The notes: generated by a model from the sequence alone, not told the origin. A stretch of 64,000 nucleotides of DNA from Massilia rubra (GCF_011682065.1 NZ_VUYU01000026.1:33582-97581); one strand, 5' to 3'; positions 8,410 to 17,817 are shown, counted from the stretch's first letter. Made by a program: numbers and translations.

Positions 8410-9345
8410 TCACCGTTCCTGTATCTCGTCATCGGGCGCCTGTTTTTCGGTTCCGGGCCAGGGCGCCGCGATGACGCAATTGCGTCCCTGCATCTTGGCC
8501 GCATACAAGGCGCTGTCGGCGCGATGCAGCAGTTCGGTCATGTCCATCGCATTGGCGGCGTTCATCGAGGCGATGCCGATGCTGACCGTGACGGCGATCA
8601 CGCCATACGCGGTCGGCACGCTGGTGTCGGCCATGACGCTGCGCATCCGTTCGGCGACGAAGAGGGCATGTTCCGGATCGCAGTCGGGCAGCACGGCGAG
8701 CAGTTCCTCGCCGCCGTAACGTCCGAACGCGTCGTAATTTCTCAGCGCGGACGCCATGCGGCGCGTCGCTTCGCGCAGCACCTCGTCGCCCGCGAGGTGG
8801 CCGTAGCTGTCGTTGATGCGCTTGAAGTGATCGAGGTCGGCAAAGATCAGGGACAGGCAATTGGACGCCCTGGCCTGGCGCGCCATTTCCTTTTGCAGCA
8901 GGTCGAGGATCGCGCCACGGTTGAAGATGCCGGTCAGGGCGTCGCGCGTGGCCTGCCTGCGCAATTCCTGTTCCAGGTCGACGATGCGGCGCCCCGCGCG
9001 TACGCGCACCCGCATTTCTTCGGCGATGAAGGGCTTGGCGACATAGTCGTCGGCCCCGGCGTTCATGGCCGCGACGATGAATTCGGTCTCCGTGCGCGAG
9101 GTCAGCATGATCATGTAGACATAGCGCGCCATGCCGGCCTGGCGGATGTTGTGGCAGACGTCGATGCCGTCCCGTCCCGGCATCATCCAGTCCAGCACCG
9201 CCAGCAAGGGGCCGTCCTCCTGGCGCAGGATCGCTTCGGCGGCCAGGCCGTCGGTGGCGACCACGACCTCGTAGCCCCATTCGGAGAGCACGTCCTGCAG
9301 ATAGAAGACAGAGACCGGATCGTCATCGGCGACAAGTACTTTCAT
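8410..9345 (-). CDS. Response regulator diguanylate cyclase (REC-GGDEF)
   Basis: Makes cyclic di-GMP from two GTP when its receiver is phosphorylated. Residues 1-120 form the receiver: acidic pair VADDDP, phosphoacceptor in LLAVLDWMMPGRDG, conserved Thr/Ser in MLTSR and Lys in VAKPF. Residues about 135-300 form the GGDEF domain, with metal residues in FADLDHFKRINDSYGH and the active-site loop GRYGGEELLAVLP (GGEEL, catalytically competent). I see no RxxD inhibitory site directly before GGEEL. The start overlaps the stop of the large hybrid kinase (ATGA at 9342-9345), so the kinase phosphorelay probably feeds this regulator. Confidence 0.92.
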   Translation of the reverse strand: MKVLVADDDPVSVFYLQDVLSEWGYEVVVATDGLAAEAILRQEDGPLLAVLDWMMPGRDGIDVCHNIRQAGMARYVYMIMLTSRTETEFIVAAMNAGADDYVAKPFIAEEMRVRVRAGRRIVDLEQELRRQATRDALTGIFNRGAILDLLQKEMARQARASNCLSLIFADLDHFKRINDSYGHLAGDEVLREATRRMASALRNYDAFGRYGGEELLAVLPDCDPEHALFVAERMRSVMADTSVPTAYGVIAVTVSIGIASMNAANAMDMTELLHRADSALYAAKMQGRNCVIAAPWPGTEKQAPDDEIQER

Positions 9346-12300
9346 TGGTTCAATTCCAGGGTCGTGGCAAGGGTGGCGGCCAGTTCATCGATGCACTGCG
9401 CCAGGTGGCGTGCCGCACTGTCGAGCTCCTCATGGCTGGCCTGCTTGCCGTGGCGCGCCAGCACTTCGAGCGCTCCCGCGGCCTGCGCCGTGGCCTCGCC
9501 GGCCAGCGTCGCGGCCGCCCCCTTGACCCGGTGCGCCGCGCGTTCGAGCAGGAGGACATCGGGCCGGTCGCGGGCGCCGTGCAACTGGCGCACCAGTTCG
9601 GGAGCGGTGTCGATGAACGATCTTGCCATGAGAATGAGCAAATTGCGTTTCCCGCGTGCGCGTTCGAGCGCCAGGTCGTGGTTGAAGACGCATGCGGCGG
9701 ACGCCACGGCCACTTGCGGGAGCGGCGTGTCCGGCGCCGCCGCCCGCGCCGCCCATGGGCGTTCCAGGCAGGCGTACAGATCGAGCGGCTCGATCGGTTT
9801 CGACAGGTAGTCGTCCATGCCCGCGTCCAGGCAGGTCTGGCGGTCGCCCGACATCGCATGGGCGGTCACCGCAACGATATGGATATGCGCGCCGCTCAGC
9901 GCTTCGCGGCGGCGGATTTCGGCGGTGGTCTGATAGCCGTCCATCTCCGGCATCTGGCCATCCATCAGGATGACATCGAACTCTTCGCGCTCGAGTATCC
10001 GCAACACCTCGACGCCGTTGCCGACCACGCTGAAGGCGTGCCCACGGCTGCGCAACAATTCGCTGATCAGCATCTGGTTGATGGGATGGTCGTCGGCGAC
10101 CAGCACGCGCAAGCGCTTTTGCAGGGGCGGCGCGGGTGGCTGCGCGCTATGCGACGTGCTATGCGAAGCGCTAGGCGACGCGCCAGGCGAGGCCCCCGCC
10201 TGCACGGCGGCGCGCAGCGGGCCGCCGGCCTTGCCCTGGACGATCCCCAACAGGGCGTTGAACAGCTCCGAGTGCCTGACGGGCTTTTTGATAAATTCCG
10301 TCACCCCCGCCGCCATGCAGGCTTGCAGCACGCCGCCGCCGTCCTGCAGCGGCAGCATGGCGATGACCGATGCCGGCGCCAGCCCGGCGGCGCCAAGTGC
10401 GCTGGCCAGGGCTGCGCCGTCGTCGAGCAGCGTTGCGCTGCAGATGGCGGCGCAAAACGGTTCCGCCGCCGGCGCGCCGCCGGCCCGTTGCAGATGGCCG
10501 GCCAGGGCGGCCTCGCCTTGCACCAGGGTGGGCAGCATTTTCCAGCTGCGCAGCAGGTTGACGATAATCTGGCCGGAGGTGGCGTTGTCATCGACCACCA
10601 GGACCGGCTTGTACTGCAGTCCGGCGTGGCCCGGACCCGACTCCAGCCCGGCCGGGTGCTGCGCGAGCTGGACCGAGACCGTGAAATAGAATTGCGTGCC
10701 CATGCCCGGTTCGCTGTCGACCCACAGACGGCCGCCCATCAGGTTCACCAGCTGCGAGACGATGGCCAGTCCCAGCCCGGTACCGCCGTACTGGCGGGTG
10801 GTGGAGGCGTCGGCCTGGACGAACGACTCGAAAATATGCTCCTGCTGCTGGCGTGAAATGCCGATACCCGTGTCGCGCACGCCGAGCAGCAGTTCGGCGC
10901 GCCCGCCATGCTGCGACTGCAGGGCGACCGTCAGCACGACTTCGCCGCGCGCGGTGAACTTGATCGCGTTGCTGGTCAGGTTGATCAGGATCTGCGCCAG
11001 CCGGCCCTTGTCGGCGACGATGATGCGCGGTACCTCGGGTGCGATGTCGAAGGCCAGTTCCAGGCGCTTTTCCGCCGCGCCCGCCGCCAGGGTGCGGCAC
11101 ATATTGGCGATTTCTTCGCGCAGGTCGAACGCCGTTTTCTCCAGAACGAGTTTCTTGGCCTCCATCTTGGAAAAGTCGAGGATATCGTTTAACAGGCGCA
11201 GCAGGGAGTCGGCCGACGATTCGATCAGTTGCATGTACTCCCGCTGCTGGTCGGAGAGCCCGGTTTTCAGCACCAGCCGCGTGAAGCCGATAATGCAATT
11301 CATGGGCGTGCGGATTTCATGGCTCATGTTGGCCAGGAATTCGCTCTTCGCTTCATTCGCCGATTCGGCTTTGTGCTTGGCTTCCTGCAACTGGATTTCA
11401 AATTTCTTGATGGTGGTGACGTCGTGGTCGGTCCCTCGGTAGCCGAGGAAAGCGCCGTCGGGGTCGAACACCGGTACCGCCGACGATTCCAGATAACGAT
11501 CGCTGCCGTCGCGGTGGCGCCAGCGTATCAGCCAGCTGCTCCACCCTTCGCCTTTCTGTTGCAGATGCAAGATCCTGGCGCCGACGCCAGCCCGTTCGTC
11601 GGGGTGGACGTAGCGCAGCATGCCCTTGCCGGTCAGTTCATCCGGCGCGCGGCCGAGCATGGCCTCGACCGCCGGGTTGGAATACAGGATGCGGCCGTCC
11701 CTGTCGAGCGACCATATCCAGTCTTTGGTGGTCTCCACGATCGAGCGGAACTTTTCCTCGCTCAACCTGAGCCGGTCTTCGGTCCGCTTGCGGTGGGTGA
11801 TGTCGTTGTACAAACACAGCAAATGGGGCACGCCGGACAGCTCCACCACGTCGGCCGACAGCAGCACGCTGATCACGGCGCCATCGGCGGTGCGCATGGC
11901 CGCTTCCACGTCGCTGATCGAACCTTCCCGGCGCAGCCGCTCCATCATGGCCGCATGGGCCGCCGGCGCGAACCAGTCATCGAGCGGCGCGGCGGGACGG
12001 GTCAGCAGCACGCCGCGTTCCTGGCCGATCAGTGCGCAAAATGCATCGTTGACTTCCAAAAAGGCGCCATCGGCCATGCTGCTGACGGTAATCGCAACCG
12101 GACTCATACTAAAAATCTTGGAGAAACGTTCTTCCAGCTGGCGCATGCGTTCTTCGACATTCTTGCGCTCGCTGATGTCCATCATGGCGCCGATCATGCG
12201 CACCGCCCCGCCGTGCGCGTCGTGGATGATGTAGCCGCGATCGTGGACATAGGCAAACGTGCCGTTCGCCAGGCGGAAGCGGTACTCGCCGGTCCAGTAC

Positions 12301-14828
12301 TGGCTGCCCGCGTGGATTTCATGCTCGACTTCGCGCGTGACCCAGTCGCGGTCATCCGGATGGATCTGGTCGACCCACCACTGGGCCGGCGTTGCCGTGG
12401 TGGCCAGTTCGTGACCGAAGGTGTGCGCAATGCCCGCATTCCACCAGATCTCGTCGGTCGCGAAGTCCCAGTCCCACACCGTATCGTTGGTGGCGCGCGC
12501 GACCAGGTTGAAACGGTCCAGCGTCTTGCGCAGGTCGTCTTCGGCGCGCTTGCGCTCGCTGACATCGACCCCCACCATCGCGTACGAACCGGCTTCGCCC
12601 TCCAGATGCTCGATGCGCACCACCGAAAACAAGAAGGGGACCACGGCGCCGCTGCGCGTGCACAAGGCAAATTCGCCGCGCCAGGCGGCCAGCGACGCTT
12701 CAAGAAAAATATCCTGCAAATAGCCGCTGGCGCTCCCGGGGCAAGCGAATTGATCCATCGACAGGCTGGCGCAGTCTTCGTCCCCGGCAATGCCAAGCAG
12801 GTCGCGCCCGGCGCCGTTGAGATACAAGATACTCTGCTCGGCGGAAACGAAGGCCACCAGGTTGGGGGTGGCGTCGAGGAAGGCGCTAAAGCGCGAACTG
12901 ACTTCGGACGCCCGCCGCTCATCGCTGATGTCGCGCAGGATCGCCACCGACAAGCGTCCCCCTTCGTGCAGCGCTTCGCGCACGGCAATGTGCAGGGGGA
13001 ACAGACTGCCATCCTTGCGTTTGCCGTGCACTTGCATCCCGCGCGCGCTGTCCGGCCGCGCCGCTGCGCCTGGCTGCCCGCTCGATGGCGGGCCGGCTGG
13101 AATCAGCCCGGCGAGGGCGGTATCGAGCAGCTCCGGCGCGGCATAGCCGAACATGGCGGCGGCGGCCGGATTGATCGACTTGATGCGGCCATGCTCGTCG
13201 ATGGTCAGCAGACCCTCGGCCATATTGTCGAGCACCGCCTGGATCTTGCCCTCGCCCGCGCGCGCCTTTTGCTTGGCCGCCAGCAGCGCCGCGATCAGCG
13301 GGGACACTTGCCAGTGCAAGAGAAACATTCCGCACATAAACAGTACGGCCAGCACCGCCACCATATACGATATTTGCGTGCGGATCGGCTCGTACAATTC
13401 GACGGCGTCTTCCTTCACCACCAGGCCCAGGCCGGTGGCGCCGATCGGCCCGTAGGCGGCGACCACCATCCGTCCCCGGTAATCTTTTGCCACGGCCAGT
13501 CCGGTGTGGCCATCGAGTGCCAGGCTCATCGGCAGGCTGCTTCCCTCGCGCATCCGGGGCGCCTCGGTAAAGCTGCGCGGGTGCAGGCGGGTCGGCAGGC
13601 AATTCATGCGGCCGCTGCCGCTGGCCGCGCAAATCGCAATATCGCCGCTTTTTCCCAGGAGTGCGGCATCGGCCAGCAGGGTTTGTACGATGGGCAAGTT
13701 GCGTTCGGCCCGGAGGGTGCCGATGACGCTCGTTCCCGTGTGCACCGGCACCCTTATCTTCAATATGGGCAGCGTCGACCAGGAAAGTTCCTGCTCATTG
13801 TTCAAGCGCAAGGTGACGGACGCGCTGGTCGCGGGCGCGCCGGCACGCAGCAGCGCGGTGCCCTCGCTGGTGAGAGCGGCCACCGAGGAGTAGCCGTCGC
13901 TGAGCAAGTGACTCCCGAGCTCGGTCTCATCGGCCGCCGGGCCGGCGCCGGCGGCGCGCGCGTATTCCTTGAGCAGGGCAGGGTCGCTGGCAAGCGCACG
14001 GGCCTGCAAGCGGGTGTTTTCCAGCACGAAGTTCAACAGCTGGGCGCGATTCGAATGCGCCACCCGCATATTCAGGTGCAAGGCGGCCTCGGTGCGGTGC
14101 GCCGACAGGACCGAGCTGATCATCCCGGCCGTCAGCGCCATCGAGAGCAGGATGACGGTCGCGATCGCGGTGATGCGCTGGTCGCCGCGCTCGCGCCGGA
14201 AGCCGCTTTCCTTGACGCTGCGGTACCAGCGCAGCCACAGCGCACTGCCCAGCAACAGCACGCCGAACGCCGTGTGCGGCGCCATCCCGACGAACTGATA
14301 CCCTTCGTAGAGCAGCGCCAGCTTGAGCGAGTGGCCGGTCATGCCGATGATCCCGAGCGATACCAGCGCCAGGCACAGCAGCTGGATGGCCCAGCCGGCG
14401 GCGCGCGTCGCGCGTTGCCGCTCCTGCAGCAAGAGACAGGCGCCGGCCAGCCAGAAACCCACGCAAGCGAGCGGCGACATGCGTCCCGGATGGGGGTTGG
14501 GGTCGGCCAGCCACACCTGGACGAACAACTGGTCGATATGCAGGTCGATGCCGAGCAGGTTTTGCAGGCCGACCACGCCCGCCACGCCCAGCATGGCCGC
14601 GCAGGCCCCGCCACGCACGGCGCGCGCCAGCGGCGCTTGCCGGTCGGAAATCGCGAGGGCGATACCGGCAAGTATGAAACACAGCGCCGTGTTGAACACC
14701 ATCGCGACCGCGCCGGGCAGCGGTTGCACCAGATCGCGCAGGCGCAGGCCCCAGCCGGCCATCACGACAGCGCCCAGCAGCATCAGCAATGCCCCAAGCG
14801 CTCGTTGAAGCTGTGAGAATGTCAACAC
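9342..14828 (-). CDS. Multi-PAS hybrid sensor histidine kinase with HPt
   Basis: A membrane phosphorelay sensor of about 1828 residues. The first 270 residues hold about seven hydrophobic segments, followed by a periplasmic region (about 275-520) and another membrane segment. Then come five PAS domains (for example KIQAVLDNMAEGLLTIDEHG and FRSIVETTKDWIWSLDRDG), HisKA (FLANMSHEIRTPMNCIIGF), HATPase (NLTSNAIKF, DTGIGISRQQQ, GGTGLGLAI), two receivers and a C-terminal HPt (AAHRVKGAAATLAG). The first receiver looks degenerate: where the phosphoacceptor Asp is expected it reads FCAAICSATLLDD. The second is intact (DVILMDGQMPEMDG). I chose GTG at 14828, preceded by GGAAAGG; a TTG at 14897 would add 23 residues. 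It is coupled to the REC-GGDEF gene. The ligand is unknown. Confidence 0.9.
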   Translation of the reverse strand: MLTFSQLQRALGALLMLLGAVVMAGWGLRLRDLVQPLPGAVAMVFNTALCFILAGIALAISDRQAPLARAVRGGACAAMLGVAGVVGLQNLLGIDLHIDQLFVQVWLADPNPHPGRMSPLACVGFWLAGACLLLQERQRATRAAGWAIQLLCLALVSLGIIGMTGHSLKLALLYEGYQFVGMAPHTAFGVLLLGSALWLRWYRSVKESGFRRERGDQRITAIATVILLSMALTAGMISSVLSAHRTEAALHLNMRVAHSNRAQLLNFVLENTRLQARALASDPALLKEYARAAGAGPAADETELGSHLLSDGYSSVAALTSEGTALLRAGAPATSASVTLRLNNEQELSWSTLPILKIRVPVHTGTSVIGTLRAERNLPIVQTLLADAALLGKSGDIAICAASGSGRMNCLPTRLHPRSFTEAPRMREGSSLPMSLALDGHTGLAVAKDYRGRMVVAAYGPIGATGLGLVVKEDAVELYEPIRTQISYMVAVLAVLFMCGMFLLHWQVSPLIAALLAAKQKARAGEGKIQAVLDNMAEGLLTIDEHGRIKSINPAAAAMFGYAAPELLDTALAGLIPAGPPSSGQPGAAARPDSARGMQVHGKRKDGSLFPLHIAVREALHEGGRLSVAILRDISDERRASEVSSRFSAFLDATPNLVAFVSAEQSILYLNGAGRDLLGIAGDEDCASLSMDQFACPGSASGYLQDIFLEASLAAWRGEFALCTRSGAVVPFLFSVVRIEHLEGEAGSYAMVGVDVSERKRAEDDLRKTLDRFNLVARATNDTVWDWDFATDEIWWNAGIAHTFGHELATTATPAQWWVDQIHPDDRDWVTREVEHEIHAGSQYWTGEYRFRLANGTFAYVHDRGYIIHDAHGGAVRMIGAMMDISERKNVEERMRQLEERFSKIFSMSPVAITVSSMADGAFLEVNDAFCALIGQERGVLLTRPAAPLDDWFAPAAHAAMMERLRREGSISDVEAAMRTADGAVISVLLSADVVELSGVPHLLCLYNDITHRKRTEDRLRLSEEKFRSIVETTKDWIWSLDRDGRILYSNPAVEAMLGRAPDELTGKGMLRYVHPDERAGVGARILHLQQKGEGWSSWLIRWRHRDGSDRYLESSAVPVFDPDGAFLGYRGTDHDVTTIKKFEIQLQEAKHKAESANEAKSEFLANMSHEIRTPMNCIIGFTRLVLKTGLSDQQREYMQLIESSADSLLRLLNDILDFSKMEAKKLVLEKTAFDLREEIANMCRTLAAGAAEKRLELAFDIAPEVPRIIVADKGRLAQILINLTSNAIKFTARGEVVLTVALQSQHGGRAELLLGVRDTGIGISRQQQEHIFESFVQADASTTRQYGGTGLGLAIVSQLVNLMGGRLWVDSEPGMGTQFYFTVSVQLAQHPAGLESGPGHAGLQYKPVLVVDDNATSGQIIVNLLRSWKMLPTLVQGEAALAGHLQRAGGAPAAEPFCAAICSATLLDDGAALASALGAAGLAPASVIAMLPLQDGGGVLQACMAAGVTEFIKKPVRHSELFNALLGIVQGKAGGPLRAAVQAGASPGASPSASHSTSHSAQPPAPPLQKRLRVLVADDHPINQMLISELLRSRGHAFSVVGNGVEVLRILEREEFDVILMDGQMPEMDGYQTTAEIRRREALSGAHIHIVAVTAHAMSGDRQTCLDAGMDDYLSKPIEPLDLYACLERPWAARAAAPDTPLPQVAVASAACVFNHDLALERARGKRNLLILMARSFIDTAPELVRQLHGARDRPDVLLLERAAHRVKGAAATLAGEATAQAAGALEVLARHGKQASHEELDSAARHLAQCIDELAATLATTLELNQ

Positions 14829-15007
14829 TGGAGCCTTTCCGACATGGATGGCCGCAACGGGCCACCGGCGTCCCTGGCCACCGGTGGCACTCGGCAAAGA
14901 TGTCTTTCACGAAATTGTTAGCCGACTATACAAGATCGCTCCCGGCTTTCGACCCGATTCGGATGGGTTCGGCAAAAAAACCACGTCGCCTCCGGCTGGC
15001 GCCGAAC

Positions 15008-16027
15008 CTAGGCTGGCTTGGGCGCTTCCCCATGTAGAACGCAGCTGTGCTCGCTCGTCCCCAGTTCCACCTGCAAGGTGCAGTGGGCGATCGCATAATC
15101 GGCCTTGAGCGCCGCCACGATGGCGTCCAGCGCGGCGTCGCCCGGGTAGCCGGCGGGCATGACCAAATGCGCGGTCAGGGCCGTTTCGGTCGTGCTCATG
15201 GCCCAGATATGCAGGTCGTGCATGCCGGCCACGCCCGGCTGCGCCAGCAGATAGTCGCCCACCGCGCCGGCATCGACATTGGCCGGCACCGCCGCCAGCA
15301 CCAGGTCGAGCGATTCGCGCAGCAAGCCCCAGGTGGTGACCAGGATCAGCAGCACGATCACGATGCTGACCGCCGGGTCGAGCCAGGTCCAGCCGGTGAA
15401 GATGATCGCCACGCCCGACACCACCACGCCCAGCGAAATGGCGGCGTCGGCCGCCATGTGCTGGTAGGCGCCGCGGATGTTCAGGTCGTCCTTGCTGCCG
15501 GCCATGAACAGCCAGGCCGAAAAGCCGTTGACCAGCACCCCGATACCGGCCACCACCGACATCGTCATGCCCTGCACCGGGGCCGGATTGGCGAAGCGGT
15601 GCACGGCTTCCCAGCCGATCGCGCCGCAGGCGAGCATCAGCAGCAGGGCGTTGAGCAGCGCCGCCAGGATCGAGGAACTGCGCAGGCCGTAGGTGTAGCG
15701 CCCGTTCGGCGCGCGCCGGGTGAGCATGGCCGCGCCCCAGGCCAGCATCAGGCCCAGCACATCGGACAGGTTGTGGCCGGCGTCGGCCATCAGCGCGGTC
15801 GAATTGGCCAGGAATCCGTAAAAGAATTCGATGCCGACAAATACCGTGTTCAGGCCGATCGCCAGCGCAAAGGCGCGCCCGTTGCCGTTCGGATCGAGCT
15901 GGTGATGGTGGTGGCCATGCCCGTGCCCATGGTCGTGCCCGTGGTCGTGCTTGTCCACCGCTTTGGCCGGCGCGTGCGCGTGGCTGGCGTGGTCATGGTC
16001 GTGATCGTGGTCGTGGGCGCTGGTCAT
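15008..16027 (-). CDS. CDF-family divalent metal efflux transporter
   Basis: A proton-driven exporter of Zn, Co or Cd in the cytoplasmic membrane (CzcD/ZitB type). The 339-residue protein opens with a very His-rich cytosolic tail (repeated HDHDHD and HGHGHGHHHH), then six membrane segments. The metal-site motifs are in TM2 (ADAGHNLSD) and TM5 (QHMAADAAISLG), and the C-terminal domain contains the usual HDLHIWAM. It starts at the ATG at 16027, which overlaps the ArsR stop (ATGA 16024-16027). The upstream frame extension is the ArsR gene read out of frame. Regulation by the neighbouring ArsR protein is very likely. Confidence 0.93.
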   Translation of the reverse strand: MTSAHDHDHDHDHASHAHAPAKAVDKHDHGHDHGHGHGHHHHQLDPNGNGRAFALAIGLNTVFVGIEFFYGFLANSTALMADAGHNLSDVLGLMLAWGAAMLTRRAPNGRYTYGLRSSSILAALLNALLLMLACGAIGWEAVHRFANPAPVQGMTMSVVAGIGVLVNGFSAWLFMAGSKDDLNIRGAYQHMAADAAISLGVVVSGVAIIFTGWTWLDPAVSIVIVLLILVTTWGLLRESLDLVLAAVPANVDAGAVGDYLLAQPGVAGMHDLHIWAMSTTETALTAHLVMPAGYPGDAALDAIVAALKADYAIAHCTLQVELGTSEHSCVLHGEAPKPA

Positions 16028-16350
16028 GGGTCGATTCCATTGGTGGGTTCGGCGATGTGTTCGAGCATGTCGGTCAGCACGCCGCTGATGTGGGCGTCCG
16101 CCGTCGAATAGAACACCTGCTTGCCCTGGCGCTCGGCCTTGACGATGCGCGCGGCGCGCAGCAGGCGCAGGTGGTGGCTGACCAAGGAGCTGCTCAATTG
16201 CAGGCCGGCCGCGATGTCGCCCACCGCAATCGGCCCTGGCAAGCACGACAATACGATGCGCAGCCGGGTCGGGTCGCCCAGCAGATGGAACAGGTCGGCC
16301 AGTTGGGCGATCGAGGCGTCATTATCGGGAGAAGGTTTCATAGTCAACAT
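16024..16350 (-). CDS. ArsR/SmtB-family metal-sensing repressor
   Basis: A winged-helix dimeric repressor of about 108 residues. The recognition region is LQLSSSLVSHHLRLLRAARI. The C-terminal helix reads DAHISGVLTDMLEHIAE, which fits the alpha-5 zinc/cobalt site D-x-H-(x10)-H-x-x-E/H of SmtB and CzrA. The Cys pair of arsenic or cadmium sensors is absent. This supports Zn or Co sensing in keeping with the coupled CDF exporter. Two ATGs are possible (16350 and 16341); neither has a clear ribosome binding site. A longer open frame upstream lacks homology. A perfect inverted repeat upstream is a likely operator. Confidence 0.9.
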   Translation of the reverse strand: MLTMKPSPDNDASIAQLADLFHLLGDPTRLRIVLSCLPGPIAVGDIAAGLQLSSSLVSHHLRLLRAARIVKAERQGKQVFYSTADAHISGVLTDMLEHIAEPTNGIDP

Positions 16351-16363
16351 GTGAAGATATGTA

Positions 16364-16381
16364 GATATGATAGCGCATATC
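16364..16381 (-). promoter_or_regulatory. Candidate ArsR operator
   Basis: A perfect 6-6-6 inverted repeat, GATATG-ATAGCG-CATATC, lies 13 bases upstream of the first ATG of the ArsR gene in an AT-rich stretch. The position and symmetry fit an autoregulatory ArsR/SmtB operator, which typically has ATAT-rich half-sites. Binding is inferred. Confidence 0.5.
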
Positions 16382-16409
16382 CGGAACACATGGCTGCGCT
16401 TGCCGGAAA

Positions 16410-16925
16410 TTACGGCTTTTGCATCTCGGCGGCAATGGCCGCGCGGGTTTTGGGATCGAGTTTGGCCACGGCTTTGGCCAGCTTGTCGCCATCGCGCAGG
16501 GCGCTGCTTTGCTCCGGCGTGAGTTCCCTGGCGACGAGCACCGGTGCCGGGGCAGGCGCGGGGCGCAACAGCAACGCCTGGCCGGCCAGCACCACGAACG
16601 CGCACAGCAGCGCGGCGCCGCCGACGATGGCGATCAGGCGTTTTTCCTGCGCCGCGGCAGCCTGGACGGGACCTGGCGCCGCCGTCACCAGCGCCGCCGG
16701 ACGGGCGCTGGCAGGGACGGCATGGCCAAGGTAGCCGGTGTCCTGCAGCGCCCGCACCTGGTCGGCCAGGTCGGCGGTCGCGTCGTCGAGCAATTCCACG
16801 TGGCGCTCGACCGCTTCGGCCAGCACCGCCTCGTTCAATGCCACCAGCGCGAAGATCGGATCGTCGATATCGATCCGCACGCCGGTCTTTTCAAAGACGA
16901 GGGTGCGCAGTTTTTGCTGGTCCAT
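16410..16925 (-). CDS. TraM-like conjugal transfer protein
   Basis: A 171-residue protein with an N-terminal helical part starting MDQQKLRTLVFEKTGVRIDI and DDPIFALVALNEAVL, and one membrane segment (LIAIVGGAALLCAFVVLAGQA). This layout (short N-terminal DDPI motif, coiled helix, then one membrane helix) resembles TraM of IncP plasmids. It follows a TraL-like ATPase by six bases, the same order as in the IncP traKLM region. No other transfer genes, relaxase or origin of transfer are in the window. The role in a chromosome without conjugation genes is unknown. Confidence 0.6.
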   Translation of the reverse strand: MDQQKLRTLVFEKTGVRIDIDDPIFALVALNEAVLAEAVERHVELLDDATADLADQVRALQDTGYLGHAVPASARPAALVTAAPGPVQAAAAQEKRLIAIVGGAALLCAFVVLAGQALLLRPAPAPAPVLVARELTPEQSSALRDGDKLAKAVAKLDPKTRAAIAAEMQKP

Positions 16926-16931
16926 GCCGGC

Positions 16932-17663
16932 TTACCACTGCACTTTGTCGAGTTGTTCGAACAGGTCGCGGAACACCACCTTGATGCGCTGCTTTTCCAT
17001 CACGTTGAATTTGTCGCTTTCGCGCACTTCCTGGGCGGTCAGGCGCGCGATATTCATCTTTTTGATGTCGGCGCCGAAGGTGTCGGCGTTGCGTTGCGAC
17101 AGCACCACGCGCCCGCACACGCGCGCCGCGTTGTCGGCGTAGGTCTGGGACTCGGTAAACACCTTGCCGGTGGCCGATTGCAAGGGGCCGAAGTGCTCGT
17201 TTTCCCACAGCACCAGCGGCACCGTGGTCGACTTGGCGGTCGAGACGAAACCCATGGCCGTATCGTGCAAGGTGTCGCCGCCGCCGACGATGGTGTGGAT
17301 ATACACCTTGCGCCCGGATTCCTTGAGCAGGTCGAAGCAATCGTTTTCCAGCAGGTAGCCCATCAGCGGCGAAAAGGTGTTGGCGCCGTTGTCGATGACG
17401 CAGTTGCCTTCTTCTTCCAGCAGGTCGATCATCAGCGCGTCGAAGCGCTTGGGGTCGATGTTGCGCGCATCGGTCATGACCGGCACGTGTTTCACGTCCA
17501 TCGCCTTGTAGCGCGAAAAGGTGGCGTTTTCCTGGTCGGTATCGTAGCAGCGCAGGGGGCGCTCCTCGTCCTTGCCCGCCAGCCACTGCGCGAGGATGGT
17601 CGAGACCAGGGTCTTGCCGATGCCGCCCTTGCCCTGCAAGATGAAATGAACCGTGTTGTGCAT
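16932..17663 (-). CDS. TraL-like P-loop ATPase
   Basis: A 243-residue cytosolic protein of the ParA/MinD-like P-loop class. It begins MHNTVHFILQGKGGIGKTL, with a deviant Walker A (GKGGIGKT), and has RFDALMIDLLEEEGNCVIDN (Walker B-like region) and FSPLMGYLLE. Size and motif match TraL of IncP plasmids, where the partner is TraM, and the next gene is TraM-like. It could also be a ParA-type ATPase for another membrane partner. The palindrome at 17690-17770 lies just upstream, within its leader. The start ATG at 17663 is set by homology. Confidence 0.7.
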   Translation of the reverse strand: MHNTVHFILQGKGGIGKTLVSTILAQWLAGKDEERPLRCYDTDQENATFSRYKAMDVKHVPVMTDARNIDPKRFDALMIDLLEEEGNCVIDNGANTFSPLMGYLLENDCFDLLKESGRKVYIHTIVGGGDTLHDTAMGFVSTAKSTTVPLVLWENEHFGPLQSATGKVFTESQTYADNAARVCGRVVLSQRNADTFGADIKKMNIARLTAQEVRESDKFNVMEKQRIKVVFRDLFEQLDKVQW

Positions 17664-17689
17664 CGAATTGCTCCAGAAAATGACTCACC

Positions 17690-17770
17690 CGTCATTCCCG
17701 CGCAGGCGGGAATCCAAGGTCCTGCCGTTTAGCAGACATGCCTTGGATTCCCGCCTGCGCGGGAATGACG
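17690..17770. repeat. Second copy of the intergenic palindrome
   Basis: Perfect 30-base inverted arms (17690-17719 and 17741-17770) around a 21-base loop. The core TTCCCGCGCAGGCGGGAA is identical to that in the element at 3942-4033; outer bases differ (CGTCATT against CGTCGTT, ATCCAAG against ACCCAAG), and the loops are unrelated. It lies between the TraL-like gene and pncC. Confidence 0.9.
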
Positions 17771-17817
17771 ACGCTTAGGTTAGCGGCGTTTGCATCAGAC
17801 AAAGGGTTGAAAATGGC

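Noticed and set aside
11229..14816. A 1195-codon plus-strand frame opposite the hybrid kinase
   Set aside because: It is the antisense of strongly conserved kinase and PAS motifs; long open antisense frames are expected in DNA of this GC content.
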